A stretch of 42,309 bases of DNA from Planctomycetota bacterium (GTDB lineage Bacteria; Planctomycetota; Planctomycetia; Planctomycetales; Planctomycetaceae): assembly GCA_018242565.1 (NCBI GenBank), contig JAFEBR010000395.1, positions 1 to 42,309 on the forward strand. Direction: 5' to 3'. This document shows positions 25,774 to 38,332 of the stretch, one piece after another. The translations under genes and the position numbers were made by a program. The notes under the pieces were generated by a model, which saw nothing but the letters and a program-made list of their open reading frames with translations, was not told where the DNA came from and made no database searches. Numbering within the stretch: the stretch's first letter is position 1; each line of letters opens with the position of its first letter.

Positions 25774-27270
25774 ATGAGCGAGCAAGAGAACGAAGTTACG
25801 ACTGCCGAAGAGACTGCCACTGGCACCGAGACCGCTACCGCGGTCGCCGACGAGGCCGAAGCTGGCCCCTACAAGATGTCGCTCAAAGTCGACATCACGG
25901 TCGCCGGCCCCTGCAAAAAGCACGTCCGTGTCGAAGTTCCGCGGGAAGACCTCGAGTTCTTCTACGAAGATTCGGTCAAAGAGCTGGTGACTGGCGCAGC
26001 CGTTCCCGGCTTCCGTACGGGCCATGTGCCCCGGAAACTGATCGAGAAGCGCTTTCGCAAAGAAGTCGGCAGCCAGGTTCGCCAGAAAGTGTTGATGCAG
26101 AGCCTGCAGCAACTGGGCGAAGACTACAAACTCGACGCCATCAACGAACCCGATCTCGATGTCGAATCGCTCGACCTCCCCGAGCAGGGTAGTTTCGTCT
26201 ACGAATTTGACGTCGAAGTTCGCCCCGAATTCGATCTCCCGAACTACACCGGCCTGTCGATTCGTCGTCCGGTGCGGGCGATTGCCGAGACCGAAATTCA
26301 AGAATATATCGATAATTACCGGTCGCAGTTCGCCCAGTTGGTGCCGCACGACGGACCGGCCGAACTGAACGACTATGTGCTGGCGAATGTCCGATTTGAA
26401 TCGGCAGGCAAAGAACTGGGCCGTGCCGAAAATCGCAAGATTCGCGTGCGCCCGATCCTGCGGTTCGCTGACGCTGAAGTCACCGGCTTCGACAAGCTGA
26501 TGGTCGGTGCCCGCCCGGGCGACAAAAAGCAGGCCGAATCGAAGGTTTCGGTCGAAGCTTCGAACGTCGAACTGCGTGGGGAAGCGGTCACGATTCACTT
26601 TGAAGTGAACGACGTGCAGCGTCTCCGTTTGCAGCCTCTCGACCAGGATTTCCTGAATTCGATCGGCGTCGAATCGGAAGCCTCGCTCCGCGAAGAAGTC
26701 AAAGATATCCTCGAACGACAGCTCGCTTACGAACAACGTCAGGCTGCCCGGCAACAGGTGTTGGAGCAGATCACCGCCTCAGCGAACTGGGAATTGCCCG
26801 AGTCGATGGTCATGCGGCAGGTTGAAAACGCGTTGCGACGCGACATCCTCGAAATGCAGCAGGCCGGTTTCACCGAAGATGAGATCCGTGCCAAACAGAG
26901 TGAGTTGCTGCAGAATCAGGTCTCGACGACTCGGCAGGCGTTGAAAGAGCACTTTGTGCTCGACAAGATTGCCAACGAAGAAAAGTTGGAAGTCACCCCC
27001 GCCGACAAAGACATCGAGATCGCCTACATGGCCATGCAGCGTGGCGAGAGCCCGCGCAAGATTCGAGCCCGGTTGGAAAAGACGGGGCTGATCGAGAATC
27101 TCGAAGCACAGATTCTCGAACGAAAGGCCATTGACGTAGTTCTGGCCAAGGCCGTGTTTGTGGACGTGCCGAGCGAATCAGGGAAGACACACGACGTCGA
27201 AGCGGTAGAATTGTCTGTCTGTGGACAGCAGGTCGCCTCCGAAGCACCCGCTGCAGACAACGCCGAATAG
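25774..27270 (+). CDS. tig: Trigger factor
   Basis: A 498-residue ribosome-associated chaperone. The ribosome-docking signature GFRTGHVPRKLIEKRF is at residues 79-94 (family G-F-R-x-G-x-x-P). The middle region (about 195-290), where the FKBP-type prolyl isomerase domain should be, is recognisable only weakly (YVLANVRFESAGKEL; VTGFDKLMVGARPGDKK), so isomerase activity is uncertain. The long helical C-terminal substrate-cradle domain is intact (LREEVKDILERQLAYEQRQA; MVMRQVENALRRDILEMQQA). An extra Glu/Thr/Ala-rich N-terminus of about 30 residues and an Ala/Glu tail make it longer than the 430-450 usual. It heads a tig-clpP-clpP group, a common bacterial arrangement. Confidence 0.95.
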   Translation: MSEQENEVTTAEETATGTETATAVADEAEAGPYKMSLKVDITVAGPCKKHVRVEVPREDLEFFYEDSVKELVTGAAVPGFRTGHVPRKLIEKRFRKEVGSQVRQKVLMQSLQQLGEDYKLDAINEPDLDVESLDLPEQGSFVYEFDVEVRPEFDLPNYTGLSIRRPVRAIAETEIQEYIDNYRSQFAQLVPHDGPAELNDYVLANVRFESAGKELGRAENRKIRVRPILRFADAEVTGFDKLMVGARPGDKKQAESKVSVEASNVELRGEAVTIHFEVNDVQRLRLQPLDQDFLNSIGVESEASLREEVKDILERQLAYEQRQAARQQVLEQITASANWELPESMVMRQVENALRRDILEMQQAGFTEDEIRAKQSELLQNQVSTTRQALKEHFVLDKIANEEKLEVTPADKDIEIAYMAMQRGESPRKIRARLEKTGLIENLEAQILERKAIDVVLAKAVFVDVPSESGKTHDVEAVELSVCGQQVASEAPAADNAE

Positions 27271-27365
27271 GCAGTTATTCAATTCAATCAGGGACGATTT
27301 CCAGCGCCGGAACCCAATCCGGGTCCTGACGGCGCCGGCTATCATGCATTTTCTGAGGGATCACC

Positions 27366-27989
27366 ATGTTCGACATGACATCGGGGCTGGTCTCGCCGCA
27401 GAATCAGCGGCCCCGTGACTACGCACGTCAGCGCCAGATGACGATCGGCGATCTGCTGCTGGAAAACCGCATTATCTTCCTCGACGGGCCCATTCACGAC
27501 GCCAGTGCCAACGTGATTGTGATGAAACTGCTGTTTCTCCAATCCGAAAACCGGCACCAGGACATCCATCTGTACGTAAACTCGCCCGGCGGTTCGGTCA
27601 CTGCCACCATGGCGATTTACGACACGATGCAGTTCCTGGAATGTCCCATCGCTACGTATTGCGTGGGCCTCTCGGCAAGTGGCGGCGCAATCGTGTTGGC
27701 CGGGGGGACGAAGGGCAAGCGGTTCGCACTGCCGCATTCGAAAGTCATGATTCACCAGCCCTATGGGCAGGTTGGCGGTCAGGTTTCCGACATTGAGATC
27801 CAGGCCAAAGAGATTCTGGAAACCCGCGAATCGCTGAACCTCATCCTGGCGGATCACACGGGACAACCCCTCGACCGCATCGCCCGCGACACTGAACGCG
27901 ACTTCTACATGACGGCTATTCAGGCCAAAGAATACGGGATTGTTGACGAAGTGTTGTCGAAGTCCGCCAAGAAGGACGAAAAGAAGTAA
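27366..27989 (+). CDS. clpP: ATP-dependent Clp protease proteolytic subunit, paralogue 1
   Basis: A 207-residue serine protease subunit of the Clp barrel. By spacing to E. coli ClpP the triad is Ser105, His130 (SKVMIHQPYG) and Asp179 (RDTERDFY). The nucleophile context is GLSASGGAIVLAGG rather than the canonical GQA(A/S)SMGA, so the residue after Ser is Gly. The oxyanion segment [19 protein letters not shown] is normal. GAGGGA just before the ATG supports the start. It is followed 82 bp later by a canonical ClpP, so the two may form mixed barrels as known for other ClpP1P2 pairs. No clpX or clpA gene follows. Confidence 0.94.
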   Translation: MFDMTSGLVSPQNQRPRDYARQRQMTIGDLLLENRIIFLDGPIHDASANVIVMKLLFLQSENRHQDIHLYVNSPGGSVTATMAIYDTMQFLECPIATYCVGLSASGGAIVLAGGTKGKRFALPHSKVMIHQPYGQVGGQVSDIEIQAKEILETRESLNLILADHTGQPLDRIARDTERDFYMTAIQAKEYGIVDEVLSKSAKKDEKK

Positions 27990-28071
27990 ATTACAGCGGC
28001 GGTTCGGTGCTGGCACTCAACGGTCGCGCTCGAACCCGCAGGCTCCGTAACGAATCTGGAAAGACCATCAC

Positions 28072-28686
28072 ATGTCGATCGTTCCCTTCGTCATTGAAAA
28101 AAGCGGCCGCGAAGAGCGGGCGATGGATATTTACTCCCGCCTGCTGAAAGACCGCATCATTTTCCTGGGCACCCAGGTCAACGACGTTGTCGCCAACAGC
28201 ATCGTCGCTCAATTGCTGTTCCTGCAGTTTGAAGACGACAAGGCCGACATCCACATGTACATCAACTCGCCCGGTGGTTCGATCACGGCGGGTATGGCGA
28301 TTTACGACACGATGCAGTTTGTCCGGCCTGATGTCGCGACGTATTGCATCGGCCAGGCGTCAAGCATGGGCGCCATTCTGCTGACCGCCGGCGCGGCTGG
28401 TAAGCGGAATGCGCTGCCTCACGCCCGCATCATGATTCACCAACCGTTGGCCGGCATGGAAGGCACGGCCACCGAGTTGGAGATTCATTACAAAGAAGTG
28501 ATGCGCATCAAGCATCAGATGAACGAAGTGCTGCTGAAGCATACCGGCCAATCGCTCACGAAGATTGAGCAGGACACCGACCGCGACAATTTCATGTCGC
28601 CGGAAGAAGCCAAGTCCTATGGCCTGATTGATAACATTCTCGAACGGTTGCCCGCCGGACTCGTCCCGCCGCCAGCCGCCAAGTAA
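28072..28686 (+). CDS. clpP: ATP-dependent Clp protease proteolytic subunit, paralogue 2
   Basis: A 204-residue ClpP with a fully canonical active site: Ser98 in [15 protein letters not shown], His123 in [10 protein letters not shown] and Asp172 in EQDTDRDNF. The strand and loop [20 protein letters not shown] is typical. It begins with a short propeptide-like segment ([20 protein letters not shown]) that resembles processed ClpP N-termini. GGAAAG about 8 bp upstream supports the ATG. It is the main housekeeping-type subunit in this tig-clpP-clpP group and probably pairs with the product of the preceding gene. Confidence 0.96.
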   Translation: MSIVPFVIEKSGREERAMDIYSRLLKDRIIFLGTQVNDVVANSIVAQLLFLQFEDDKADIHMYINSPGGSITAGMAIYDTMQFVRPDVATYCIGQASSMGAILLTAGAAGKRNALPHARIMIHQPLAGMEGTATELEIHYKEVMRIKHQMNEVLLKHTGQSLTKIEQDTDRDNFMSPEEAKSYGLIDNILERLPAGLVPPPAAK

Positions 28687-28729
28687 CGTTTTGCCTATCA
28701 GGGGGGCAACACGTAACTCGGTAGTTCGC

Positions 28730-29629
28730 ATGTCAAAACACATTGCTGCACCGCGGCTTGTCCCGGTTGTTTGTGGCCTGTTGTGCGCGTTGTGGCTGTC
28801 TGCCTGCTCGGCACGAGGTGAGCTCGACGCCCTGGAAGCCGACCTGCGTTCGAAAGAGCAATCGCTCGTCGAAATGCAGAATCAGCTCGCCCGCACCGAA
28901 GACGATCTCAAGATTGCCCGTCGTGACGCCGCCGCTCTGCGAACGGAACTGGCCCGCGAGCAGGCGACTCCCATCCCCGTCGAGCAGGCTGAAGTGTTCT
29001 ACAAGGTCGAGGGGATCAAATTCCACTCGCTGCTGACCAGTGGCCAGAGTCGCGATGGCAATCCGGGCGATGAAGGCATCTCGGTTCTGCTGATGCCTGT
29101 CGATGTTCATGGGGAGCTCGTCAAACTGGCCGGGGATGTCGAACTCGAACTGTTCGACATGTCGCTGCCCGCCGCAGAGCAACGCCTGGGAACCTGGAAA
29201 TATTCAACCGACGACGTCCGCGAGCACTGGCATAAAGGAATTGTGGGAACGGGCTACCTGTTCCAGGAGAACTGGCAGAAAGCGCCTGTCGCCCGGGAGC
29301 TGACACTACACGCCCGATTCCGCATTCCCGATGGTCGAAAGTTCGACGCCACGACGCAATTGAAGGTGATTCCCCCCGGAAGCCCCGACAAAGTCGCAGA
29401 CGAGGCTCCAGGCCGACCGCAGGCAGCCTCCAGCCGGGCGAATGGGGAAACAGGCGTTCCAGCGAGAGTGATGCGTCCTGCCTCCGCCAGCAGCGTCTCA
29501 GCCACACCTGACCGGGCGGGCAAAAAACGAAATGGCTCGGCGACCAAAACCAAAGGGCCCCCCGACGCCGAACAACCGCTGCAAACCAGCGACTCCTGGA
29601 CCGAAGAATCCATCCCCACGTTGCGCTAA
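28730..29629 (+). CDS. Putative lipoprotein with coiled coil
   Basis: A 299-residue protein with a lipoprotein signal peptide: basic start, hydrophobic LVPVVCGLLCALW, then lipobox LSAC with the lipidated Cys at 26. Residues about 30-80 form a coiled coil (LDALEADLRSKEQSLVEMQN; LARTEDDLKIARRDAAALRT). A beta-rich domain follows (about 90-225: GISVLLMPVDVHGELVKLAG; LTLHARFRIPDGRKFDATTQ), then a disordered Ser/Lys/Pro-rich tail. No family is recognised. It begins 43 bp after the second clpP and may be co-transcribed with it, but a functional link is unproven. The frame extends upstream of the ATG at 28730; the lipobox decides the start. Confidence 0.82.
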   Translation: MSKHIAAPRLVPVVCGLLCALWLSACSARGELDALEADLRSKEQSLVEMQNQLARTEDDLKIARRDAAALRTELAREQATPIPVEQAEVFYKVEGIKFHSLLTSGQSRDGNPGDEGISVLLMPVDVHGELVKLAGDVELELFDMSLPAAEQRLGTWKYSTDDVREHWHKGIVGTGYLFQENWQKAPVARELTLHARFRIPDGRKFDATTQLKVIPPGSPDKVADEAPGRPQAASSRANGETGVPARVMRPASASSVSATPDRAGKKRNGSATKTKGPPDAEQPLQTSDSWTEESIPTLR

Positions 29630-29953
29630 ATGGCCCGGGCCGGGCCGTACGGCCGCCCGCCGTCGACCGCTTCGCGTGATTTCCCGGCGACAGTAGCGTA
29701 AACAGGCTGCCGTTGCTTGATGCGTGGTCGTGCAGTCGGCGCTCGAAATCAATTCCGAGGCCGCGCCAGACCATACTTTGTCGGGGTCCATGTTGCCGAC
29801 GTCGAGCGGGGACATCACTCTTCCCGGTGGCAGGCTGCGCGAAACGGCATCTGGCATATCGATCCGGCCGTCGTTAAGATTCCGCTTTCGATTCAGGCGG
29901 ATTTCAAGCCGACATTTCCAGCGCGAGGCGCCTCTGTTCAGGCGAAAAACTTG
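29630..29953. other. 324-bp region before glucan phosphorylase
   Basis: The phosphorylase frame is open back to 29717, but the extra 79 residues do not resemble the family and no ribosome-binding site precedes that start, so I treat the stretch as upstream region. I see no clear promoter or terminator. Confidence 0.4.
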
Positions 29954-32098
29954 ATGGCTAATCAAAAGTCGATTCACGAAAAGTTGCGGGAACTGGGGAA
30001 TAATCTCTGGTGGAGCTGGCAACCTGAAGTCACACAGATTTTTCGCGAGATCGATCCCCAGGCGTGGACCGACGTGGGGCATAATCCGGTCTTGCTTCTC
30101 GAACAATATCCGCCGGAGTTGCTCGAGAAGCGGGCCACCGACGCCGTCCTGCACACCCGGATCAATTGGGCCTACCGCCGCTGGCAGGAGTACATGACGG
30201 CGACCGATACCTGGGCAGCCACGCACGCCGGCGTCCTGGGCCATCGCCCCACCGCTTATTTTTCAGCCGAGTTTGGCGTCCATGAGTCGCTCCCGATTTA
30301 CTCGGGAGGCCTGGGGGTGCTGGCCGGCGATCATTTGAAGAGTGCCTCAGACCTGGGAATACCCCTGGTCGGCGTCGGTCTGTTTTATGGTCAGGGGTAT
30401 TTTCAGCAGTACATCGACGCCAATGGCTGGCAGCAGGAAACGTACACCGACTTGAAGATCTCCAAGCTGCCGATTGAGCCCGCGCTCACCCCCGATGGCA
30501 AGCCGGTGATGATCAGTGTCGACACCCGGGGCGGCCAGATTTTTGCCCGTACCTGGCGGATCAACGTGGGGCGCATCCCCCTGTATCTGCTCGATACCGA
30601 CGTTCCCGAGAATCGCGATGAAGACCGACATCTGACCAGCCGCCTGTATGGCGGAGATCAGCGGACTCGCATCCGCCAGGAGATCATCCTCGGCATCGGC
30701 GGAGTCCGGGCGTTGGCGGCACTCGGAATTCTGCCCGGTGTCATTCACATGAACGAAGGGCACTCGGCATTCGCCGGACTGGAAGTGATCCGCCAGCGCA
30801 TGAAAGAAGATGCCCTGTCATTCGACGAGGCCCTGCGGGAAACGGCCGCGATGAGTGCGTTCACGACGCATACGCCTGTCCCGGCAGGTCATGATCGGTT
30901 CAGTGCAGAACTGATTGAAGAACACCTGGGTCCACAGCGGGAAGAACTCGGCTTGCCGCACGACGCCCTGATGGGACTGGGACGTGTCGAACCCCAGAAC
31001 CACCAGGAGACGTTCTGCATGACCGTGCTGGCGTTCAAACTGTGCCGCCGTGCCAACGCGGTCTCGGGGTTGCACGGCACGGTCAGTCGACGGATGTGGG
31101 CCAATCTCTGGCCCTGGCGCAGCGAAGAAGAAATTCCCATCGGCCACATCACCAACGGCATTCATGTGCCCACCTGGCTGGCCGCGCAGATCCGCACTCT
31201 TTACGACCGCGTCTTGCCGTTGAACTGGTACCTGCACACAGGCGAGCCCGAAGTCTGGGCCCCGGTGGAACAGCTTTCACCCGGGGAATTGTGGGAAACC
31301 CACCAATCGCTCAAGAGCCGACTGATCACCTACGCCCGCAATCGGCTGGTGAAACAATCGCGTCGTCGGGAAGAACCCGAGCAGATGCAGGCCCAGTTGT
31401 CGACGGCCCTCGATCCGCGGGTCCTCACGATCGGGTTTGCCCGAAGGTTCGCGCCCTACAAACGAGCCGACCTGATCTGCCGCGATCTCGATATGCTGGC
31501 CCGACTGATGACTGATGCCGAGCGTCCGATTCAGATCGTCTTCGCTGGCAAGTCGCACCCCGCCGACAATCCGGGTAAATCGATTCTGCAGCGGATCTTC
31601 AAATTGACCCAGCAGGAACCGTTCCGGGGCAAAGTTGTGTTCCTCGAGGATTACGACATCAATCTGGCTCGGCACCTCGTGCAGGGAGTCGATGTCTGGC
31701 TGAACAATCCGCGACGGCCGCTCGAGGCGTCGGGGACCAGTGGCCAGAAAGTCGTGTTGAATGGAGTGCTGAACTGCTCGATTCTCGACGGCTGGTGGGC
31801 GGAAGCCTTCGATGGCCGCAACGGGTTTGCCATCGGCAATGGGCACACGCACGTCAACCAGGATATTCAGGACGAACGCGACTGTAAGAGCCTGATTTCG
31901 GTCATTAACAACCAAGTGATTCCGCTCTACTACGATCGCGATCACGACGACCTGCCCCAGGACTGGATTAAGCGCATGAAGCGCGCTGTCCGCACGTTGG
32001 GCTGGCGATTCAACGCCGACCGCATGGTCATGGACTACGTCAGCAAGGCCTACATCCCCGCCGCAGGCGGCTTGAGTTGCTCGATGGACAAGATTTGA
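29954..32098 (+). CDS. glgP: Alpha-glucan (glycogen) phosphorylase, GT35
   Basis: A 714-residue PLP enzyme that releases glucose 1-phosphate from glycogen or maltodextrin. It belongs to the shorter bacterial/archaeal type, with the N-terminal [20 protein letters not shown]. Key segments are [21 protein letters not shown] (split by domain loops), [41 protein letters not shown] and the PLP-lysine region [17 protein letters not shown], where the Lys is conserved. [18 protein letters not shown] follows, as is usual for this subgroup. Its presence implies storage or turnover of alpha-glucan, though no glg genes adjoin. It ends at a strong hairpin shared with the convergent PpiD-like gene. Confidence 0.93.
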   Translation: MANQKSIHEKLRELGNNLWWSWQPEVTQIFREIDPQAWTDVGHNPVLLLEQYPPELLEKRATDAVLHTRINWAYRRWQEYMTATDTWAATHAGVLGHRPTAYFSAEFGVHESLPIYSGGLGVLAGDHLKSASDLGIPLVGVGLFYGQGYFQQYIDANGWQQETYTDLKISKLPIEPALTPDGKPVMISVDTRGGQIFARTWRINVGRIPLYLLDTDVPENRDEDRHLTSRLYGGDQRTRIRQEIILGIGGVRALAALGILPGVIHMNEGHSAFAGLEVIRQRMKEDALSFDEALRETAAMSAFTTHTPVPAGHDRFSAELIEEHLGPQREELGLPHDALMGLGRVEPQNHQETFCMTVLAFKLCRRANAVSGLHGTVSRRMWANLWPWRSEEEIPIGHITNGIHVPTWLAAQIRTLYDRVLPLNWYLHTGEPEVWAPVEQLSPGELWETHQSLKSRLITYARNRLVKQSRRREEPEQMQAQLSTALDPRVLTIGFARRFAPYKRADLICRDLDMLARLMTDAERPIQIVFAGKSHPADNPGKSILQRIFKLTQQEPFRGKVVFLEDYDINLARHLVQGVDVWLNNPRRPLEASGTSGQKVVLNGVLNCSILDGWWAEAFDGRNGFAIGNGHTHVNQDIQDERDCKSLISVINNQVIPLYYDRDHDDLPQDWIKRMKRAVRTLGWRFNADRMVMDYVSKAYIPAAGGLSCSMDKI

Positions 32099-32133
32099 CG
32101 AGCATTCTGTGCGTTGATGTGTTGACAATGAAA

Positions 32134-32166
32134 AACGGCCCAACCGATTGATTCGGTTGGGCCGTT
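32134..32166. terminator. Bidirectional intrinsic terminator
   Basis: A perfect 14-bp stem: AACGGCCCAACCGA (32134-32147) and TCGGTTGGGCCGTT (32153-32166), with a 5-nt loop, between convergent genes. On the minus strand the stem runs into a T-run (five T including the stem end), a good U-tract for the PpiD-like gene; on the plus strand the trailing CTGTTT is weaker. Confidence 0.88.
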
Positions 32167-32213
32167 CTGTTTCGCATCAGATCGTTTACGGCGAGTATCG
32201 CCGCAACGTGCGA

Positions 32214-34643
32214 CTACTCGTCGAACTGATCGGGTCCCTGCTGCCGCGAGTTGCGCTGCGAGACTTTCTTGGCCCGAATCTGGTACTTGTCTTTGACGCG
32301 TCGGCCGTGCAGACGCTGGGCGTACAGGTTTTCCATCGAAGCGATGGAGTTGTACGCCGACCCTTCAAACAGCCGGGCGTTTTTGAATTCGTCACGGTCG
32401 GGACTTTCCCGCTCCAGGACTTTCACAACATAGTAGATCGAGGCATCGTCGTTGAGGGCCACACCGACTTCGCCGTCGGCGAGTTGCTCGAATACGACCT
32501 TCATGAAATTACGCCCCGGGTTGGCGACGCCGCTGGGGTTACCCAGCTGGACAGGCCGTTCCCGCGACATCGGATCGCCCACAGACGATTCCTGCCAATA
32601 CGAGAACTTACCCGATTCAAAGATGGCCAAAGCCTGGCCCACCGACGTGCCGGTGACCGTTTCATCGGCCAGCGCCTTCTGGAAATCTTTGTCGCTGGAG
32701 CGGGCAATTTTCGCCAGTTCCTCGGCTCGTTTCTGGGCCAGCGGTATGGCTTCCAACCGTTTCCAGGCTGCGACCACCTGCTCGCGAATGCCGGTGTTTT
32801 TCAGTTCGGGAATGTGTTCAGCCACATCCCGCACCTTCCAGACCACAAACCGTGACTGCCCCAGGGTTTCAGATTCAAACGTCTGGCACAATGCATCCGA
32901 CAGGAAAGCCTGCTGGACGATCGTCGTCAGTTCACCACGCATCGACATAGGGCTTTCGGGATCGTAGGCATTGCCGATTTCGGGGGTTTCACGCAGTTCA
33001 ATATCCGAGACGAGTTTCGTTTCGCCATATTTCAGCGAGAGCTTTTCGGCGATCTTTCGTAACTCGGCGGCGGCCCGCTTGTCCAGTTCATCCAACTGCT
33101 TGTCGTCGGCGTCAACCAGTTTGACGTCTTTTGAGTCCGCAAATCCCTCAGCGACGGTTCCCATCGCACGGCGGGCTTCGTTAGCCGTATCAACCATGAT
33201 TTTGCGAGTGCGCTCGGCAATCAGGCTTTCGCGAATGCGATCGCGCAACTCGTCGTCCAGAGGCTTGAACTTGATTTCCGGAGCGGGGGGCTTGGGTTTG
33301 TCGGTGCCCGACTTCGCCGGGGCACCTTCACCCGCCGGAGTTTTCTCGGCGTCTTCACCCTCGGTCGCTTCCGCGGGCTTCTTTTCGGTCGTCTCTTTTT
33401 CAGCCGCCGGTTCACCTTCCTTCTTCGCGGGTTCTCCCCCATCAGAAGGCAGATCGGGAGCCTGGGGCTTCACTTCAGCCGGCGCATCCTCCTGCAGTTC
33501 GCCACGTCCACATTCGGGGGCCTTCTCGGTCGGAGCGGCGGCCTCGGGCTGCGGGTCGGATTTCTGCTCGGGAGGCTTCGCTTCGGATTCGGGCTGCTTA
33601 GGTTCCGATTCCGAGGGAGCCGACGGCTGTTCGCCCTCTTTAGACTGTTCAAGCTTCGGGCCTTTTTCCGACGATTCGGGAGTCAGGTCCGGGTCGAGCG
33701 GCGTTTTGTCACCGTCAGTTTCGCCAGCCGGAGCTGACGGGGGTTCTTGCAGCCAGATCTGCGTGAGCTTGTTAGCCTCGTAGTATTCTTCGACTTCCTT
33801 GTCGGTAATCGGCTGCCCCGCACGCGCCTTTTTCTCGGCATCAGCCTGCGAAACTTCGAGGTACTGCAGCTTGACGCGTCGTGGCTGCCGGAATCCAGGC
33901 ACAAACTGGCCGTCGTACGACTCTTCAGCATCGTAACGGTGCTTTTCAAACAACGCCGTGATCTGGGCGTCGGTCGGTTCACCCGTTTTTTCGATGAAAC
34001 TGCTGACCGGAACAGCGGCCACGGCGATCTTCTGTCGGGTATTCAACTGCTGGAAGTACTCCCAATACGATTCGGGAGACGGAATGCGGACCGGGAATTC
34101 GAGTCGGAACGCCGTTCGCACCTGCAACTCGGTTCGGAACAGGCTGTACAGCTCTTTCGGAGAAATCTGCATATCCCGCAGGATTTCTTTGAATTTTTTG
34201 TCCGAAAGTTTGCGATCGGTGATCTGGTTGATGTAGTCCTCGACCTCATGATCAGCGATGGAAATCCCCAGATTTTCGGCCTGGCGCTGGAAGAGCCATT
34301 TGTAGAGCATTTCTTCGTCGGAATCTCCGCCGAAGCCCCAGCGACGCATGATTTGCGGCAGCACAAACCCCATGATTTTGTCGAAATCGGGGTGACTGCG
34401 CTGGAAGGCCACCTGAATAAAGCGGCTGACTTTGATCCGCTGCATGCGCAGATTGTAAATCGTCAGCTCATCCAGGTTCCCGATATTCGTCTCGAAAACG
34501 ACTTTGGACTCGCGTGAACCGCGGCCACCGCCACCTGCCATGCGGAACACATCTCCCAAACCAAATGCGACCATGGCCATCAACGTAACAGCGGCCAAAG
34601 CGACCTTTTGGTGTTTTCGGAAGATCTTAAATGGAGATTGCAT
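32214..34643 (-). CDS. PpiD/SurA-like membrane-anchored periplasmic chaperone
   Basis: An 809-residue protein with one N-terminal membrane anchor ([20 protein letters not shown], about 10-29), then a SurA-N-like helical region (about 60-240: [40 protein letters not shown]). The domain order matches PpiD, which assists folding of exported proteins. Residues about 300-455 form a very long Glu/Pro/Lys/Ala-rich low-complexity insertion. A helical part and a C-terminal domain follow ([37 protein letters not shown]). I see no parvulin catalytic motif, so it is probably a chaperone without isomerase activity. The ATG at 34641-34643 is preceded by AAGGG at about 10 bp. Confidence 0.8.
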   Translation of the reverse strand: MQSPFKIFRKHQKVALAAVTLMAMVAFGLGDVFRMAGGGGRGSRESKVVFETNIGNLDELTIYNLRMQRIKVSRFIQVAFQRSHPDFDKIMGFVLPQIMRRWGFGGDSDEEMLYKWLFQRQAENLGISIADHEVEDYINQITDRKLSDKKFKEILRDMQISPKELYSLFRTELQVRTAFRLEFPVRIPSPESYWEYFQQLNTRQKIAVAAVPVSSFIEKTGEPTDAQITALFEKHRYDAEESYDGQFVPGFRQPRRVKLQYLEVSQADAEKKARAGQPITDKEVEEYYEANKLTQIWLQEPPSAPAGETDGDKTPLDPDLTPESSEKGPKLEQSKEGEQPSAPSESEPKQPESEAKPPEQKSDPQPEAAAPTEKAPECGRGELQEDAPAEVKPQAPDLPSDGGEPAKKEGEPAAEKETTEKKPAEATEGEDAEKTPAGEGAPAKSGTDKPKPPAPEIKFKPLDDELRDRIRESLIAERTRKIMVDTANEARRAMGTVAEGFADSKDVKLVDADDKQLDELDKRAAAELRKIAEKLSLKYGETKLVSDIELRETPEIGNAYDPESPMSMRGELTTIVQQAFLSDALCQTFESETLGQSRFVVWKVRDVAEHIPELKNTGIREQVVAAWKRLEAIPLAQKRAEELAKIARSSDKDFQKALADETVTGTSVGQALAIFESGKFSYWQESSVGDPMSRERPVQLGNPSGVANPGRNFMKVVFEQLADGEVGVALNDDASIYYVVKVLERESPDRDEFKNARLFEGSAYNSIASMENLYAQRLHGRRVKDKYQIRAKKVSQRNSRQQGPDQFDE

Positions 34644-34784
34644 TCGGGTAGGACCCTTGACAGAGTGCGCAGTGATGAACTATGGATTTTCGTCGGACGG
34701 CAATGGTTGCCGTGTCTTTTTTGGGATTTTAGCCGTGTTCCCGGGTGTGACAAGGCCAACCCCCGGTATTGGAGCAACCACTCA

Positions 34785-37538
<2,754 letters not shown>

Positions 37539-37615
37539 GCTGGATCGACCTTCGTCACACATTCTGCCTGAAGTCCGGGTCCATAACACGACGAGGGAAT
37601 CTCGTCCCGCAACGT

Positions 37616-38299
37616 TCACTCCTCTTCGCCCCACCGCTTAAACAATCGGTGGGCGATCCCCAGGTGATCGCAGATGCGACCGACAACGAAGTCGACCAGG
37701 TCCTGAATCGATCGCGGGGTGTGATAAAACCCAGGCATCGCCGGCATGATCGTGGCCCCGGCATCTGCCAGTCGTTTCATGTTCTCTAACTGAATGCTCG
37801 ACAGTGGCGTTTCACGCGGGACCAGAATCAGCTTGCGCCGCTCCTTCAGATGGACGTCCGCCGCCCGTTGAATCAGGTTTTCGGAATGTCCACCCGCGAT
37901 ACTCGCCAGCGTCCCCATCGAGCAGGGGCAGATCACCATCCCCGACGTCAGAAACGAACCGCTGGCAATTCCGGCTCCAAAATCCTCGTAGTGATGGTAC
38001 ACGAGCGACCCGGCGGTGGTCTCGGCAAACACCGAACTCAAATCCGAAAACGACGAACGATCGGGAGCCAGCGTCCGCAAGGCGCTGTCCGATGCCAAGT
38101 CCCCTTCGTCCGGCAGCAACTGGTGGATCTTAAAGTTCTTGAGGTCGACTCGAATGCCGAGTTCACGGTCGAGCACGAGCACGGCCGATTTGCTGATCGT
38201 CAGATGGACGCGACAACCCGCCGCCAACAGGATTTCCAGCAGACGCACGGCGTAAATCGAACCACTGGCGCCCGTCATGGCCACAACAATATTCTGCAT
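37616..38299 (-). CDS. ubiX: Flavin prenyltransferase UbiX
   Basis: A 227-residue enzyme that makes prenylated FMN, the cofactor of UbiD-family decarboxylases. Conserved blocks are MTGASGSIYAVRLLEILLAA (FMN-binding), ASGSFLTSGMVICPCSMGTL, LIQRAADVHLKERRKLILVP and PGFYHTPRSIQDLVDFVV. The region between the second strand and the ASGSF block is about 30 residues longer than in the shortest homologues (DEGDLASDSALRTLAPDRSS). Two ATGs are present. The GGAGA is too close to the ATG at 38303-38305 but well spaced for the one at 38297-38299, giving MQNIVVAMTGASGS. It follows menG by 33 bp on the same strand, and a ubiD-like gene lies further upstream. Confidence 0.95.
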   Translation of the reverse strand: MQNIVVAMTGASGSIYAVRLLEILLAAGCRVHLTISKSAVLVLDRELGIRVDLKNFKIHQLLPDEGDLASDSALRTLAPDRSSFSDLSSVFAETTAGSLVYHHYEDFGAGIASGSFLTSGMVICPCSMGTLASIAGGHSENLIQRAADVHLKERRKLILVPRETPLSSIQLENMKRLADAGATIMPAMPGFYHTPRSIQDLVDFVVGRICDHLGIAHRLFKRWGEEE

Positions 38300-38332
38300 C
38301 GACATTCTCCGCGATAATTCCCTGACGTCGCG

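Noticed and set aside
29717-29953. N-terminal extension of glucan phosphorylase
   Set aside because: The residues are unlike the GT35 family, which begins near the ATG at 29954, and there is no ribosome-binding site before 29717.
33000-33783. Ser/Gly/Phe-rich open frame on the plus strand
   Set aside because: It mirrors the low-complexity insertion of the PpiD-like protein; it has no ribosome-binding site or recognisable domain.
37590-37606. Small hairpin between topA and ubiX as terminator
   Set aside because: The stem is only 6 bp with no U-tract, too weak to call.
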